From: Candidatus Sulfopaludibacter sp. SbA3
Lineage (GTDB): Bacteria; Acidobacteriota; Terriglobia; Bryobacterales; Bryobacteraceae
Assembly: GCA_945861625.1 (NCBI GenBank)
Contig: CAMAVI010000008.1
Coordinates: 1-64,000, forward strand
Length of the DNA: 64,000 bases
Direction: 5' to 3'
The notes under the pieces are model-generated. The model worked only from the letters and a program-made list of their open reading frames with translations, was not told where the DNA came from and made no database searches. Positions within the stretch are counted from its first letter, which is position 1. Each line of letters opens with the position of its first letter. This document shows positions 17,222 to 27,071 of this stretch, piece after piece. The position numbers were made by a program, and so were the translations under genes.

Positions 17222-20200
17222 ATGTTGAGACGTTTTTGCTTGATCGCGTTTGCGGCACTGTTGAGTGTTCCCGCGTTCGCGCAGACCAGCGGCGAGATCA
17301 CAGGTACTGTAACGGATCCTAGCGGCTCTGCCGTACCCGGCTCCAAGATCACGTTAACCAACACAGCGACGAATGCTGTCCGCACAGCGGAAAGTAGCAG
17401 CGAAGGATTGTACAGGTTCACGCCGGTGCCTCCTGGTGCCTACAATCTCAAGGTGGAACATCAGGGCTTCAAGGCGACGAATACCGCGAATATCGAGGTC
17501 CTGGTACAGCAAACCGTGCGTCTCGATTTGACGCTCCAGGTCGGCCAAGTGACGGAATCCATCGAGGTTTCCGCCTCCTCGGCATTGCTGCAAGCCGAAA
17601 ACGCGACGGTCGGCACCGTGATTGAAAATAAGGCGATTGTGGAGCTCCCCCTCAACGGGCGCAATTACCTGAACTTGGTGAATCTGGCTCCCAACGTCAG
17701 CAATCTTGCTCCGTCGTCAGGCCAGGCAGGCACGCGGCAAGGCGGCGACCGTGCCGGCCAGGCCATCGCGGCGGGCGGCAACCGCGTCGTGTTTAACTAT
17801 TTCACGCTCGATGGCGTGACCAACACGGATCCGAATTTCAATACCTATATTGTTCTCCCTTCCATCGACGCGCTGCAGGAATTCAAGGTCCAGACGGGCG
17901 TCTATCCCGCGGAATTCGGCCACGCCGCCACGCAGATCAACGTGCTCACGAAGTCCGGCGGGAATGCCTACCACGGATCGCTTTTTGAGTTCCTCCGCAA
18001 CGACGTAGTTGATGCCAGCCCCTACTCGTTTACGAGGATCCGTCAAGTGAAGCCCCCCTTTAAGTGGAACGATTACGGCTTCGAACTGGATGGCCCGGTT
18101 TCGATTCCGAAAGTTTTCAACGGCAAGGACAAACTGTTCTTCATGACCAATTACGAGGCGCTGCGGCAGCGGCAGGTTACGCAGGGCACTTATAACGTGC
18201 CGACGGCCGCCATGTTTAGAGGGGACTTCAGCCAATATGGAGCCATCATCCACGACCCCAACACCAAGCTCCCGTTTGCGGGCAATATCATTCCGGCGAA
18301 CCGGATCAGTCCATACTCGCAGGCTCTTTTGAAGTACTACAATTCCGCCACGTTGCCGGGCTTGACCAACAACTACGTCCAGGACAACGGTTCCCCTATG
18401 AACCAGGATCGCTTTGTTGCGCGGATGGACTACGTGGAATCCGCCAAGTCGACTTGGAGCGGCCGTTATAGCTGGGGCGACGAGAATCAGTCCAACCAGA
18501 GCATCAATGCTGCCGGGACCAAGATTACCGTCAACTATGAACAGTACATGGGTTCCAATACCCGCATCCTCACACCGAATCTTGTGAACGAAACGCGCTT
18601 TGGTTACTCGCGGTTCTATAATGCTCTCGGCACGCTCTCGGCGTTCAACACGGACGTTGTCAGTCAATTGAATCTCCCCAACCTGCCGTCGGGCCCACCC
18701 GTAGCCTGGGGTATCCCGGCCGTCAACTTTCAAGGGAGTGGCTTCCAGGCCTTCGGTGATGTCACCGACGGGCCCTTCGAGAACAGCAACAACACGGCAC
18801 AGTTGATGAACAACCTTTCCTGGAACAAGGGCAAGCATAGCTTGAAATTCGGCTTCGAGATTAACCGCCAGAACTTCAACCAGGTTGGGAATCAGTTCCC
18901 CCGCGGCCAGTACACCTACCAGGCCAATGCGACGCGGAGCGCCACGAATACCGGCGGCGATGCCTTTGCCGAATTCCTGCTGGGAACCCCATTTCAAAGT
19001 ACGGTAGCTCTGCAGATTGCCGAGTCTAAGTTCCAGCGCAATACGATGTACGGTTTCGTGGACGACACCTGGAAGGTGACGCCGAAACTTACGATCTCCC
19101 TGGGCTTGCGCTATGAGTTTACGCCGCCCTTCGTAGACCAACTCAACAAGTTGTTTACCGTTTACGTGCCGAAGATCTATAACATCGCGGGTGCGCCGCA
19201 GGCGGACTTTCCGTTCTTCGTGCGGCAAGGCACCTGCTCCAACGCCTATACCACGGCTCCGGCAATCTCCGTCCGCTGGACCGGAATCGACGCGCGCTGC
19301 AGCAACGGGTTGCTGCCTAACGCTCTGATGAAGACGCGGTATAACGATATCGCACCGCGCTTCGGCATTGCCTATTCGCCGGATGCCAAAACCGTGATCC
19401 GCGCCGGCTTCGGTACTTTCTTCAGCCAGGATAATGCGAATTCTCCGTTTTTCGATCTGGCACGCAACCTAGCTGCCCGTAACTCACAATTCGCCACTAC
19501 CGGCTTGGCGGACGTTGGCTATAACAACGCGTTTCCGTCTTCCAGCGGTGGCACGTTGACCCTCCCGGCGCGGCCATACGCCTACTCCGACACGCCTGAC
19601 CATCACACGGCTTACTCCATGCAGTACATAGTGAACCTCCAGCGCCAGTTTGGCGAAAACTGGTCCGTCGAAGTGGGGTATATGGGTTCCGTGAGCCGCC
19701 ACTTGGCGGGCTTCATGAATAAGAACCAAGGAATTCCCTCGCCGGTTGGAACAGCCGTCTCGCATCTGCCGTTCTCGAACTTTGGGTTTATCCAAACTGT
19801 CGACGATGCCGGCATGGCCGTGTACAACTCTCTGACCGGGAAGATCACCAGGCGTTTCAGCAACGGTTTGAGCATGATCGCGGCTTATACGCATGCTGTT
19901 GCGATCGACACCACCAGCGCCATCCGCATACAGGGCTATGACACGCTATTTCCGCAGAACAGCTATTGCAGACCTTGCGAGCGCGGGCTCTCCTCCTTCG
20001 ACACGCGCGACCGCCTGGTGGTTTCCCCGCTCTACGAACTACCGATCGGGAAGGGCAAGCGGTTGAACATTACGAATTCCGTGATGAACGCCATCGCCGG
20101 AGGGTGGCAGGTCGGCGGCATTCTGACGCTGCAAAGCGGAATCCCCCAAACCATCAACATCGGCAACCAGGACAACTCCGTCACGCAAAGCGGTTACGAC

Positions 20201-20614
20201 CGGCCGGATGCGACGGGAATCAGTCCAATGCCTAACAATCCGGGCACCGGCGGATGGTATGACCGCGCCGCTTTCGTCTTAGCACCGCGCGGGAGATTCG
20301 GCACGGTCGGACGCAACTCGGCGACATCGCCGGGGATCTACACGATCAACGCCGAGGTCCACAAGAACATCCGCATGCCTTACAACGAGCGTCACCAGCT
20401 TCAGTTCCGCGTCGAAGCATTCAATCTGTTGAATCACCCGGTCTGGGGGCGCCCGGACCCGAACATCCTGTCGGGCGCCGTGATTCCGGGAGCTCCGGCG
20501 AACGCGCCTCGCGCGGGTTTCGGCGTCATCAGCGGTTTGCTGAATCAGTTGAATGGGTTTCCTCCTTCGATCCCCATGCGGCAGATTCAGTTGGGCTTGA
20601 AGTACACCTTCTAA
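17222..20614 (+). CDS. TonB-dependent receptor, Oar-like, with carboxypeptidase-regulatory domain
   Basis: 1130 residues, preceded by a strong AAAGGAGG. The signal peptide ends at PAFAQ. Residues about 22-105 are a carboxypeptidase-regulatory-like beta domain (GEITGTVTDPSGSAVPGS; YNLKVEHQGFKA). A plug region follows (ELPLNGRNYLNLVNLAPNVS; PSIDALQEFKVQTGVYPAEFG). A long beta-barrel ends in LGLKYTF with the C-terminal Phe typical of outer-membrane proteins. It is the only intact receptor in the window and stands 132 bp before a DUF1592-DUF1552-ankyrin cassette, suggesting uptake of whatever that cassette acts on. Two other receptor genes here are truncated. Confidence 0.92.
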   Translation: MLRRFCLIAFAALLSVPAFAQTSGEITGTVTDPSGSAVPGSKITLTNTATNAVRTAESSSEGLYRFTPVPPGAYNLKVEHQGFKATNTANIEVLVQQTVRLDLTLQVGQVTESIEVSASSALLQAENATVGTVIENKAIVELPLNGRNYLNLVNLAPNVSNLAPSSGQAGTRQGGDRAGQAIAAGGNRVVFNYFTLDGVTNTDPNFNTYIVLPSIDALQEFKVQTGVYPAEFGHAATQINVLTKSGGNAYHGSLFEFLRNDVVDASPYSFTRIRQVKPPFKWNDYGFELDGPVSIPKVFNGKDKLFFMTNYEALRQRQVTQGTYNVPTAAMFRGDFSQYGAIIHDPNTKLPFAGNIIPANRISPYSQALLKYYNSATLPGLTNNYVQDNGSPMNQDRFVARMDYVESAKSTWSGRYSWGDENQSNQSINAAGTKITVNYEQYMGSNTRILTPNLVNETRFGYSRFYNALGTLSAFNTDVVSQLNLPNLPSGPPVAWGIPAVNFQGSGFQAFGDVTDGPFENSNNTAQLMNNLSWNKGKHSLKFGFEINRQNFNQVGNQFPRGQYTYQANATRSATNTGGDAFAEFLLGTPFQSTVALQIAESKFQRNTMYGFVDDTWKVTPKLTISLGLRYEFTPPFVDQLNKLFTVYVPKIYNIAGAPQADFPFFVRQGTCSNAYTTAPAISVRWTGIDARCSNGLLPNALMKTRYNDIAPRFGIAYSPDAKTVIRAGFGTFFSQDNANSPFFDLARNLAARNSQFATTGLADVGYNNAFPSSSGGTLTLPARPYAYSDTPDHHTAYSMQYIVNLQRQFGENWSVEVGYMGSVSRHLAGFMNKNQGIPSPVGTAVSHLPFSNFGFIQTVDDAGMAVYNSLTGKITRRFSNGLSMIAAYTHAVAIDTTSAIRIQGYDTLFPQNSYCRPCERGLSSFDTRDRLVVSPLYELPIGKGKRLNITNSVMNAIAGGWQVGGILTLQSGIPQTINIGNQDNSVTQSGYDRPDATGISPMPNNPGTGGWYDRAAFVLAPRGRFGTVGRNSATSPGIYTINAEVHKNIRMPYNERHQLQFRVEAFNLLNHPVWGRPDPNILSGAVIPGAPANAPRAGFGVISGLLNQLNGFPPSIPMRQIQLGLKYTF

Positions 20615-20677
20615 CCAAGGCCCGCAAGTGTGCGACCGGGAGTCGCGCCGCCTTAGCCAATCTTGGCCGAAATGGCG

Positions 20678-20706
20678 TTGACTCTCACTATTTTCTAGGC
20701 TAGCCT
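20678..20706 (+). promoter_or_regulatory. Possible promoter of DUF1592 cassette 1
   Basis: TTGACT (20678-20683, 5 of 6 to the -35 consensus) is separated by 17 bp from TAGCCT (20701-20706), a weak -10. It lies 40 bp before the likely start at 20747, in the gap after the receptor. The cassette could be read from here as well as from the receptor promoter. Confidence 0.35.
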
Positions 20707-20746
20707 CATAAACGGTGTAGTGTCCGCGCGGGAGGTGTTTTTTTCG

Positions 20747-23074
20747 ATGTTATCGTTCTCGATACTGAGGAGTTCCGTCCTCGCGCTGGCGATGGCCGGC
20801 TCCTTTCCCGCGTACGCCCAGACTCCCGCCCCCCACACCGCCGTCGTCAACCAGTACTGCGTTAGCTGTCATAACAGCAAGTTAAAGGTCGGCGGACTGG
20901 CGCTGGACGCCATCAGCGCCGACAGCGTTACGCAGCATCCGGAAGAGTGGGAAAAGGTGCTGCGCAAGCTCAGCCGCCATTACATGCCCCCGCCGGGATC
21001 GCCGCGTCCGGATGACCGTACCTACAACACCGTTGTATCGTCCTTAGTGAAGCAACTGGATGATGCCGCCGCAGCCAAGCCGAATCCGGGACGGGCGGGG
21101 TCGATCCGGAGATTGACCAGAACAGAGTATCAGAACGCCATTCGTGACCTGCTGGGCGTGGAAGTCGACGTTACCCCGCTGTTGCCCGCCGATGAATCGA
21201 GCCGCGGTTTCGATAACATCACCGTCGGCAATCTAACCCCAACTCTGCTCGAAAAATACCTGGCGGCTGCCGAAAAAATCAGCCGGCTGGCGGTGGGCGG
21301 AGCCCTTTCTTCTCCCGGCGGAGACACCGTCATCCTAGCGCCGGACCTGACCCAGGAACAACGCTTCGCGGGTCTGCCGTCGGGCTTGCGCGGCGGGACT
21401 TCGTTCAGTTACAACTTCCCGGTCGACGCCGAGTATGAAATCCAACTGCGCCTGATGCGGGATTCGCGGGAGCGCGTCGCCGGGCTGTATGACATCCACG
21501 AGCTCCAGCTTTTTCTGGACAAGGAAGAAGTCAAAACCTTCAAGGTGATCCCGCCCATCGGCGAGGACGAGTCCGGAGTCGATTTGGATTTTAACGCCCG
21601 TATCCCGATGAAAGCCGGTCCGCACACCGTCAGCGTGGGGTTTGTAAAGAAGCCTTGGACCTTGCTGCCGACCGAGCACGCACCTTACCAGGCGCATTTC
21701 AATATGGAGCGGCATCCCCGCCAGCAGCCGGGTCTGGGTACGGTGACAGTCAACGGCCCGTACGGATTGCAGAGCCCTGGCGACACTCCCAGCCGCCGCA
21801 AAGTCTTCGTCTGCAAGCCGGCGAGGGCGAGCGAGGAAGAGGCCTGCGCCAAGCGAATTCTTTCCACGCTGATGCGCCGGGCCTATCGCAGGCCGGTAAC
21901 GGATGCCGACCTCGAAGCGCCGCTAAAATTCTACCAGCTCGCGCAGGCGGAAAAGGGATTTGAGGCGGGAGTACAGACCGCTTTGTACTCCATGCTGACA
22001 AGCCCTGGATTCATCTTCCGCGTGGAGGCCGATCCGGCCGGGGTAGCGCCGAATACGGCCTACCGCATCGGCGACCTGGAATTGGCCTCGCGACTTTCGT
22101 TCTTCTTGTGGAGCAGCATTCCGGACGATCAACTTCTGGACGCCGCGGTGAGCGGCAAGCTGAGTACTCCCGTTGGGATGGAACAGCAAGTGCGCCGCAT
22201 GCTGACCGATGCGCGGTCGCGATCGCTGGTGAACAACTTCGCTTCGCAGTGGCTGTATCTGCGGAACTTGGCGAGCACGACCCCGGACATGCGCCTGTTC
22301 CCGGATTTCGACGACAATCTGCGGCAGGCTTTCCGGGAAGAGACCGAACTGTTCTTCGACAGCGTCATGCGCAACGACCGGGGGGTATCGGAGCTCCTGA
22401 GCGCCAACTACACCTTTGTCAATGAGCGCCTGGCCAAGCACTACGGGATTCCCAACGTTTACGGCAGCCGCTTCCGCCGGGTTGAGTATGAGGGCCGCGG
22501 CGGCTTGCTGCGCCAAGGCAGTATTCTGATCGCGACATCCTATGCCACGCGGACGTCGCCCGTAATTCGCGGCAAGTGGATTCTGGAAAACATCGTGGGA
22601 GCGCCGCCGCCCCCGCCGCCGCCCGCCGTACCGCCGCTCAAGGAAAATGGCGGATCGACGAAGAATCTTTCCGTTCGCGAGAGACTCGCGCTGCACCGCG
22701 CCAACATGCCGTGTGCGGGCTGCCACCGGTTGATGGACCCGGTCGGATTTTCGCTGGAAAACTATGATGCCGTCGGCCGCTGGCGGACGATAGAGGAACT
22801 GAAGCCGATCGACTCTGCCGGCGGGCTGCCCGACGGCACGACGTTCCAGGGAGTGGACGGCTTGCAGAAGGCGCTGATGGCCAAGCCCGAGTTGTTCGTA
22901 TCGACATTCACGGAGAAATTACTCACCTACGCGCTTGGCCGCGGGGTGGAATATTATGACGCTCCCGCCGTGCGCAAGATTGTGGCGGATGCGCGGACCA
23001 AGGACTACCGGTTTTCGTCGGTGGTCCTAGGAATCGTCAACAGCACACCGTTTCAAATGAGGAGAACGCAATGA
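20747..23074 (+). CDS. DUF1592 diheme cytochrome-type protein, cassette 1
   Basis: 775 residues from the ATG at 20747, which has GGGAGG upstream; a GTG at 20720 precedes that site and is unlikely. After a signal peptide (ends PAYAQ) come PSCyt1 with heme motif CVSCH (Cys38), DUF1587 (LTRTEYQNAIRDLLGVEVD), DUF1595 (MRRAYRRPVTDADL), DUF1592 (ASRLSFFLWSSIPDDQLLD), DUF1588 with a second heme motif CAGCH (about residue 655) and C-terminal DUF1585 (ALGRGVEYYDAPAVRKIV). Predicted to be a periplasmic or surface diheme protein. Its function is unknown in this family. A run of seven prolines precedes the second heme region. The stop overlaps the next ATG (ATGA). Confidence 0.9.
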   Translation: MLSFSILRSSVLALAMAGSFPAYAQTPAPHTAVVNQYCVSCHNSKLKVGGLALDAISADSVTQHPEEWEKVLRKLSRHYMPPPGSPRPDDRTYNTVVSSLVKQLDDAAAAKPNPGRAGSIRRLTRTEYQNAIRDLLGVEVDVTPLLPADESSRGFDNITVGNLTPTLLEKYLAAAEKISRLAVGGALSSPGGDTVILAPDLTQEQRFAGLPSGLRGGTSFSYNFPVDAEYEIQLRLMRDSRERVAGLYDIHELQLFLDKEEVKTFKVIPPIGEDESGVDLDFNARIPMKAGPHTVSVGFVKKPWTLLPTEHAPYQAHFNMERHPRQQPGLGTVTVNGPYGLQSPGDTPSRRKVFVCKPARASEEEACAKRILSTLMRRAYRRPVTDADLEAPLKFYQLAQAEKGFEAGVQTALYSMLTSPGFIFRVEADPAGVAPNTAYRIGDLELASRLSFFLWSSIPDDQLLDAAVSGKLSTPVGMEQQVRRMLTDARSRSLVNNFASQWLYLRNLASTTPDMRLFPDFDDNLRQAFREETELFFDSVMRNDRGVSELLSANYTFVNERLAKHYGIPNVYGSRFRRVEYEGRGGLLRQGSILIATSYATRTSPVIRGKWILENIVGAPPPPPPPAVPPLKENGGSTKNLSVRERLALHRANMPCAGCHRLMDPVGFSLENYDAVGRWRTIEELKPIDSAGGLPDGTTFQGVDGLQKALMAKPELFVSTFTEKLLTYALGRGVEYYDAPAVRKIVADARTKDYRFSSVVLGIVNSTPFQMRRTQ

Positions 23075-24405
23075 TCATTACCAAGAAAGCTCTGCCGCGG
23101 AGAACCTTCCTGCGGGGCGCCGGCGCCGCGCTCGCGCTGCCTTTGCTGGATGCCATGGTCCCGGCGCAGACCGCGCTCGCTGCAACGCCCGGCAATCCGG
23201 TCCGCCGCCTGGGCTTCGTCTACATCCCCATGGGCGCCAGCATGGCCCAGTGGACCCCGAAGCAGGTGGGCACGCTCACCGAGCTATCGCCGATCCTCCG
23301 TCCGTTCACGCCGGTGATCGATCAGGTTACCGTTCTTAGCAACATGGAGCTGCAGACGGCCTATCCCGGCACGCACGCGACCGCGAATTGCGCCTTCCTG
23401 AGCGCAGTCAGAGCGAAGATGACCGAGAGCAGCGACTACCGCCTGGCTACCACGGTCGATCAGGTCGCGGCCAAGCAGATGGGACAGGATACGCCGCTGC
23501 CCTCGCTCGAACTGGCCATGGATCTGCTGGTGAACGTCGGCCAGTGCGACAACGGCTTTGCCTGCGTGTACCAGAATAATTTGTCGTGGTCCTCGCCGAC
23601 CACACCGCTGCCTTACGAGGCGCACCCGCGCATCGTTTTTGAACGCCTGTTCGGCGACGGCGGCAGCGCCTCCACGCGGTTGCAGGCTTTGAAGCTGCGC
23701 TCCAGCATCCTGGATTGGGTCAACGCGGACGTGGCTAAGTTGCAGCGGAAACTCGGGCCGGGCGACAAGACCATTGTCAGTGAGTACCTGGACACGATTC
23801 GCGAAGTCGAGCGGCGCATTCAGAAGGCCGAAGCCGACACCGCCGAGAATCATCTGCCGGATCTGGAGCGCCCCGTGGGCGTTCCGATCAAGTATTCCGA
23901 CCACGCCAAGCTAATGTTCGATCTGCAATTGCTGGCCTTCCAGGGAGACGTTACGCGCGTGATCACCTTCCAGATGGCGCGCGAACAGAGCGTGCGCACC
24001 TATCCCGAAGTGGGCGTGCCGGAAGCGCATCACCCCACGTCGCACCACGGCGGCGACCCCGAGAAGCTGGAGAAACTGGCGAAGATCAACACGTTCCATA
24101 TGTCGCTGTTCGCCTACTTCCTGGAAAAGTTAAAGAACACGCAGGACGGCAACGGCTCCTTGCTGGATCATTCGCTGTTCCTGGCCGGCAGCGGTATGGG
24201 CAACCCAAGCGTGCACAGCCACTCCGACCTGCCGATCATAGTGGTGGGCGGCGGAGCCGGCAAGATGAAGGGCGGGCGTCACATCAAATACGCGCAGCCG
24301 ACACCGATGGCCAATCTGTTGTTGACCATCCTGGACAAAGTCGGGATTCACCAGGACAGCTTCGGCGATAGCCAGGGCCGCGTGGACGAATTGCTGGCTC
24401 TCTAA
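23071..24405 (+). CDS. DUF1552 (HXXSHH) Tat-exported protein, cassette 1
   Basis: 444 residues. The twin-arginine signal has PRRTFLRGAG followed by a hydrophobic stretch. Body motifs of PF07586: RLGFVYIPMGASMAQWTP, the Tat-linked N-terminal domain, and the signature HHPTSHHGGD near residue 320. SLLDHSLFLAGSGMGNP and LPIIVVGGGAG near the C-terminus resemble the metal-site segments of the alkaline-phosphatase/sulfatase-like DUF1501 proteins. Enzymatic activity is unknown. Translation is coupled to the DUF1592 gene by a 4-bp overlap, implying the two products work together outside the cytoplasm. Confidence 0.9.
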   Translation: MIITKKALPRRTFLRGAGAALALPLLDAMVPAQTALAATPGNPVRRLGFVYIPMGASMAQWTPKQVGTLTELSPILRPFTPVIDQVTVLSNMELQTAYPGTHATANCAFLSAVRAKMTESSDYRLATTVDQVAAKQMGQDTPLPSLELAMDLLVNVGQCDNGFACVYQNNLSWSSPTTPLPYEAHPRIVFERLFGDGGSASTRLQALKLRSSILDWVNADVAKLQRKLGPGDKTIVSEYLDTIREVERRIQKAEADTAENHLPDLERPVGVPIKYSDHAKLMFDLQLLAFQGDVTRVITFQMAREQSVRTYPEVGVPEAHHPTSHHGGDPEKLEKLAKINTFHMSLFAYFLEKLKNTQDGNGSLLDHSLFLAGSGMGNPSVHSHSDLPIIVVGGGAGKMKGGRHIKYAQPTPMANLLLTILDKVGIHQDSFGDSQGRVDELLAL

Positions 24406-24411
24406 GGAACC

Positions 24412-25926
24412 ATGACCATGCGCCGCCTAAACTTGTTTGCGCTTACACTCTGTTCCGCCGCGAGCCTATTGGCCGCAAGTTCTCCGCTCGCGGATGCCGT
24501 GGAAACTGGCGACAAAGCCGCCATCCAAGCTCTGCTCAAGAAGGGGACGGACGTTAACGCCACCCAGCCGGACGGCATGACGGCGCTGCTGTGGGCGGCC
24601 GATCGCGATGATCTGCAAACGGCGGGACTGCTGGTGCGCGCGGGCGCGAACGTGAAAGCCGCCAACCGCTGGGGCGTGACTCCGCTTTCTATCGCCTGCG
24701 AGGCCGGGAACGCGCCCATGGTGGAACTGTTCCTGAAAGCCGGGGCGGATCCCAGCACGATGCTGCCGGGAGGCGAAACCGCTTTAATGACGGCCGCGCG
24801 CACGGGCGGCGTGGAAATGGTGAAGTCGCTGATTGTCCACGGCGCCAACGTGAACGCGCGCGAGGCCCGCGGGGGACAGACCGCGCTGATGTGGGCGGCG
24901 GCGGAAGGTAACACGCAGGCCGTGGAGGCGCTCTTGAAGGCCGGCGCGGATTTCAAGGCCCGCGAGAACTTCGGATTTACTCCGCTTCTCTTCGCCGCGC
25001 GCGAGGGCAAGCCGGGGACGGTAGAAGCGCTGTTGAAGGCGGGCGAGGACCCGAACGAAATCGTGATGCCCCGCTTCCGGTTGCGGCAGCGCGGCGCCGC
25101 CGACCGTGTGGCCGATATTTCCAAGCCCGGCACCAGCGCGCTGGCTTTCGCGGTGGTCAACGCGCATTACGAAGTGGCCACGAAGCTCCTGGAAGCGGGC
25201 GCGAATCCCAACGCCGCGGCTCCCGGCTTCACGGCATTGCACGCGATCACCTGGATTCGCAAACCCGGCACCGGCGATAACCAACCCGCTCCCGAGGGTT
25301 CGGGAAGCATGACCAGCCTCGAGATGGTCAAGCAACTTGTGGATCACGGAGCCAATATCAATGCGCGGATGACTCGGAACGTGAACACGGTCCTGACCAA
25401 GTTGAACCTCAAGGGAGCGACGGCGTACATGCTCGCCGCCCGCACGGCTGACGCGGAAATGATGCGGTATCTGATCAAGCTCGGCGCGGACCCCAAGATT
25501 TCCAATGAAGATAACACCACGCCTTTGATGGCGGCCGCCGGAGTGGGGACCAGGGCTCCTGGCGAAGATCCAGGGACCGAGAGCGAATCGATCGAGGCCG
25601 TTCAGGTAGCTCTGGATAACGGCGGCGATATCAACGCGCTCGACAGCAAGGGCGAGACCGCCATGCACGGAGCGGCGTACAAGACTGCGCCGGCGGTTGT
25701 ACAGTTTCTGGCCGGCAAAGGCGCCGACGTCAAGATCTGGTATCAAAAGAACAAGCAGGGGTGGACACCCTTATCGATCGCGCAGGGTTTTCGCTTCGAT
25801 AACTTCACGCCGTCGCCGGAAACCGAAACCGCGGTTCGCAAGCTGATGGACGCGGCCGCTGTAGCCCCCAACTTGGAAAACGTACAGTTCTGCGACCATT
25901 ACGGCAAGGAAGATTGTAAGAAGTAG
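24412..25926 (+). CDS. Secreted ankyrin-repeat protein, cassette 1
   Basis: 504 residues, starting 6 bp after the DUF1552 stop. A hydrophobic N-terminus (LNLFALTLCSAASLLAAS) looks like a signal peptide. It is followed by about eight to ten ankyrin repeats, for example DGMTALLWAADRDDLQTAGLLVRAGANV and its successors, interrupted by longer linkers around residues 215-245 and 275-305. Being exported and encoded with heme and DUF1552 proteins, it probably acts as a periplasmic scaffold or partner. Homologous genes follow DUF1552 in cassettes 2 and 3. Confidence 0.88.
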   Translation: MTMRRLNLFALTLCSAASLLAASSPLADAVETGDKAAIQALLKKGTDVNATQPDGMTALLWAADRDDLQTAGLLVRAGANVKAANRWGVTPLSIACEAGNAPMVELFLKAGADPSTMLPGGETALMTAARTGGVEMVKSLIVHGANVNAREARGGQTALMWAAAEGNTQAVEALLKAGADFKARENFGFTPLLFAAREGKPGTVEALLKAGEDPNEIVMPRFRLRQRGAADRVADISKPGTSALAFAVVNAHYEVATKLLEAGANPNAAAPGFTALHAITWIRKPGTGDNQPAPEGSGSMTSLEMVKQLVDHGANINARMTRNVNTVLTKLNLKGATAYMLAARTADAEMMRYLIKLGADPKISNEDNTTPLMAAAGVGTRAPGEDPGTESESIEAVQVALDNGGDINALDSKGETAMHGAAYKTAPAVVQFLAGKGADVKIWYQKNKQGWTPLSIAQGFRFDNFTPSPETETAVRKLMDAAAVAPNLENVQFCDHYGKEDCKK

Positions 25927-25935
25927 CCGGACTGG

Positions 25936-27000
25936 CTAGCCCTTCAGGCCCGCCAGCGCTTTCACGTGCGCGGTCACTCCGGACGCAAGTCCGCTCAGGC
26001 TGTATCCGCCTTCAAGTAGCGATACTAAGCGCCCACCCGCGTGTTTATCGGCGATTTCCATCATGAGCGCGGTGAGGTCCGCGAAATCCTGATCGGTGAG
26101 CGTGAATCGCCCCAGAGGGTCATGGATGCGCGAATCGAAGCCCGCGGAAATCAGCACTAGTTCCGGCTTAAAGCGCTCGGCGGCTGGCGCGAGCTGCTTT
26201 TGAAAGGCTTCCAGAATCTCGGCGCGGCCGGATCCAGCGGGCAGGGGGCAGTTAATGGTGCAGTTCTTGCCCTTCCCGTCGCCGGTCTCAGCGGCAGCAC
26301 CGGTACCCGGATACCACGGCGACTGGTGCGTGCTGAAGAATAGCACGGAGCCGTCTTCGTAGAACGTGTCCTGCGTGCCGTTGCCGTGGTGCACGTCCCA
26401 ATCCGCGATGAGCACTTTGCCGATGCCGTGTTTCTTCTGCGCGTGGCGCGCCGCGATGGCGACCGTATTGAAGATGCAAAATCCCATGCCCTGATTCGGC
26501 CGCGCATGATGCCCCGGCGGCCGCACGACACAGAAGGCGTTTTTCGCCTTGCGGTCCATAACGGCATCAACGGCGTTTAGAGTGCCACCGACGGCCTTGA
26601 GTGCGACGTCCAGCGAAGATGCGCTGACATTGGTGTCGCCCGTGCTGAGTTCGTGCGCGCCCGCGCCGATTTCCTGCTTCACTTTTTGGATGTAGGCACG
26701 GCCATGGCACAGCGCGATTTCATCCTCGTTAGCCGCGCGCGCTTCAATCCGGCCCAGCGACTTTAGCAATCCAGCGTCCGTCAAGGCATCCACCACGGCG
26801 TCATAGCGCTCGGGACGCTCGGGATGGCCGGCGCCAGGCTCATGCCGCCGGTAGACCGGATCCGCCAGAATGGCGGTGTTTGGCGTGGCTGCGCTGGATT
26901 CCGTGTTCATAGTGAGAAGCGACGCGCCCATGGACCATTTCAGCAATTCCCGTCTGGTGTTGGGGTGCGGCATGGCCAGCTCGCGTTCTTGAAATTTCAC
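25936..27000 (-). CDS. Histone-deacetylase-family (acetylpolyamine amidohydrolase-like) enzyme with Tat-like signal
   Basis: 354 residues from a GTG with GAGAGGTG upstream. The N-terminus has [15 protein letters not shown], a twin-arginine-like export signal. The deacetylase core is complete: [31 protein letters not shown] (general base His pair), [15 protein letters not shown] (zinc Asp and His), [13 protein letters not shown] (zinc Asp) and [12 protein letters not shown]. Family members deacetylate acetyl-lysine, acetylpolyamines or acetylated metabolites. An exported member suggests an extracytoplasmic acetylated substrate. Its stop lies only 9 bp from that of the convergent ankyrin gene. 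Confidence 0.87.
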   Translation of the reverse strand: MKFQERELAMPHPNTRRELLKWSMGASLLTMNTESSAATPNTAILADPVYRRHEPGAGHPERPERYDAVVDALTDAGLLKSLGRIEARAANEDEIALCHGRAYIQKVKQEIGAGAHELSTGDTNVSASSLDVALKAVGGTLNAVDAVMDRKAKNAFCVVRPPGHHARPNQGMGFCIFNTVAIAARHAQKKHGIGKVLIADWDVHHGNGTQDTFYEDGSVLFFSTHQSPWYPGTGAAAETGDGKGKNCTINCPLPAGSGRAEILEAFQKQLAPAAERFKPELVLISAGFDSRIHDPLGRFTLTDQDFADLTALMMEIADKHAGGRLVSLLEGGYSLSGLASGVTAHVKALAGLKG

Positions 27001-27071
27001 TGTAGCACCTCTCAGTAAATGTATACTGGCTCGTGACGGGAATCACAATGCGAAACCAAGGGAGGTCAATT

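Noticed and set aside
17717-19228. 503-residue minus-strand open frame
   Set aside because: It lies wholly inside the TonB receptor on the opposite strand and has no family motifs or ribosome site. High GC keeps antisense frames open.
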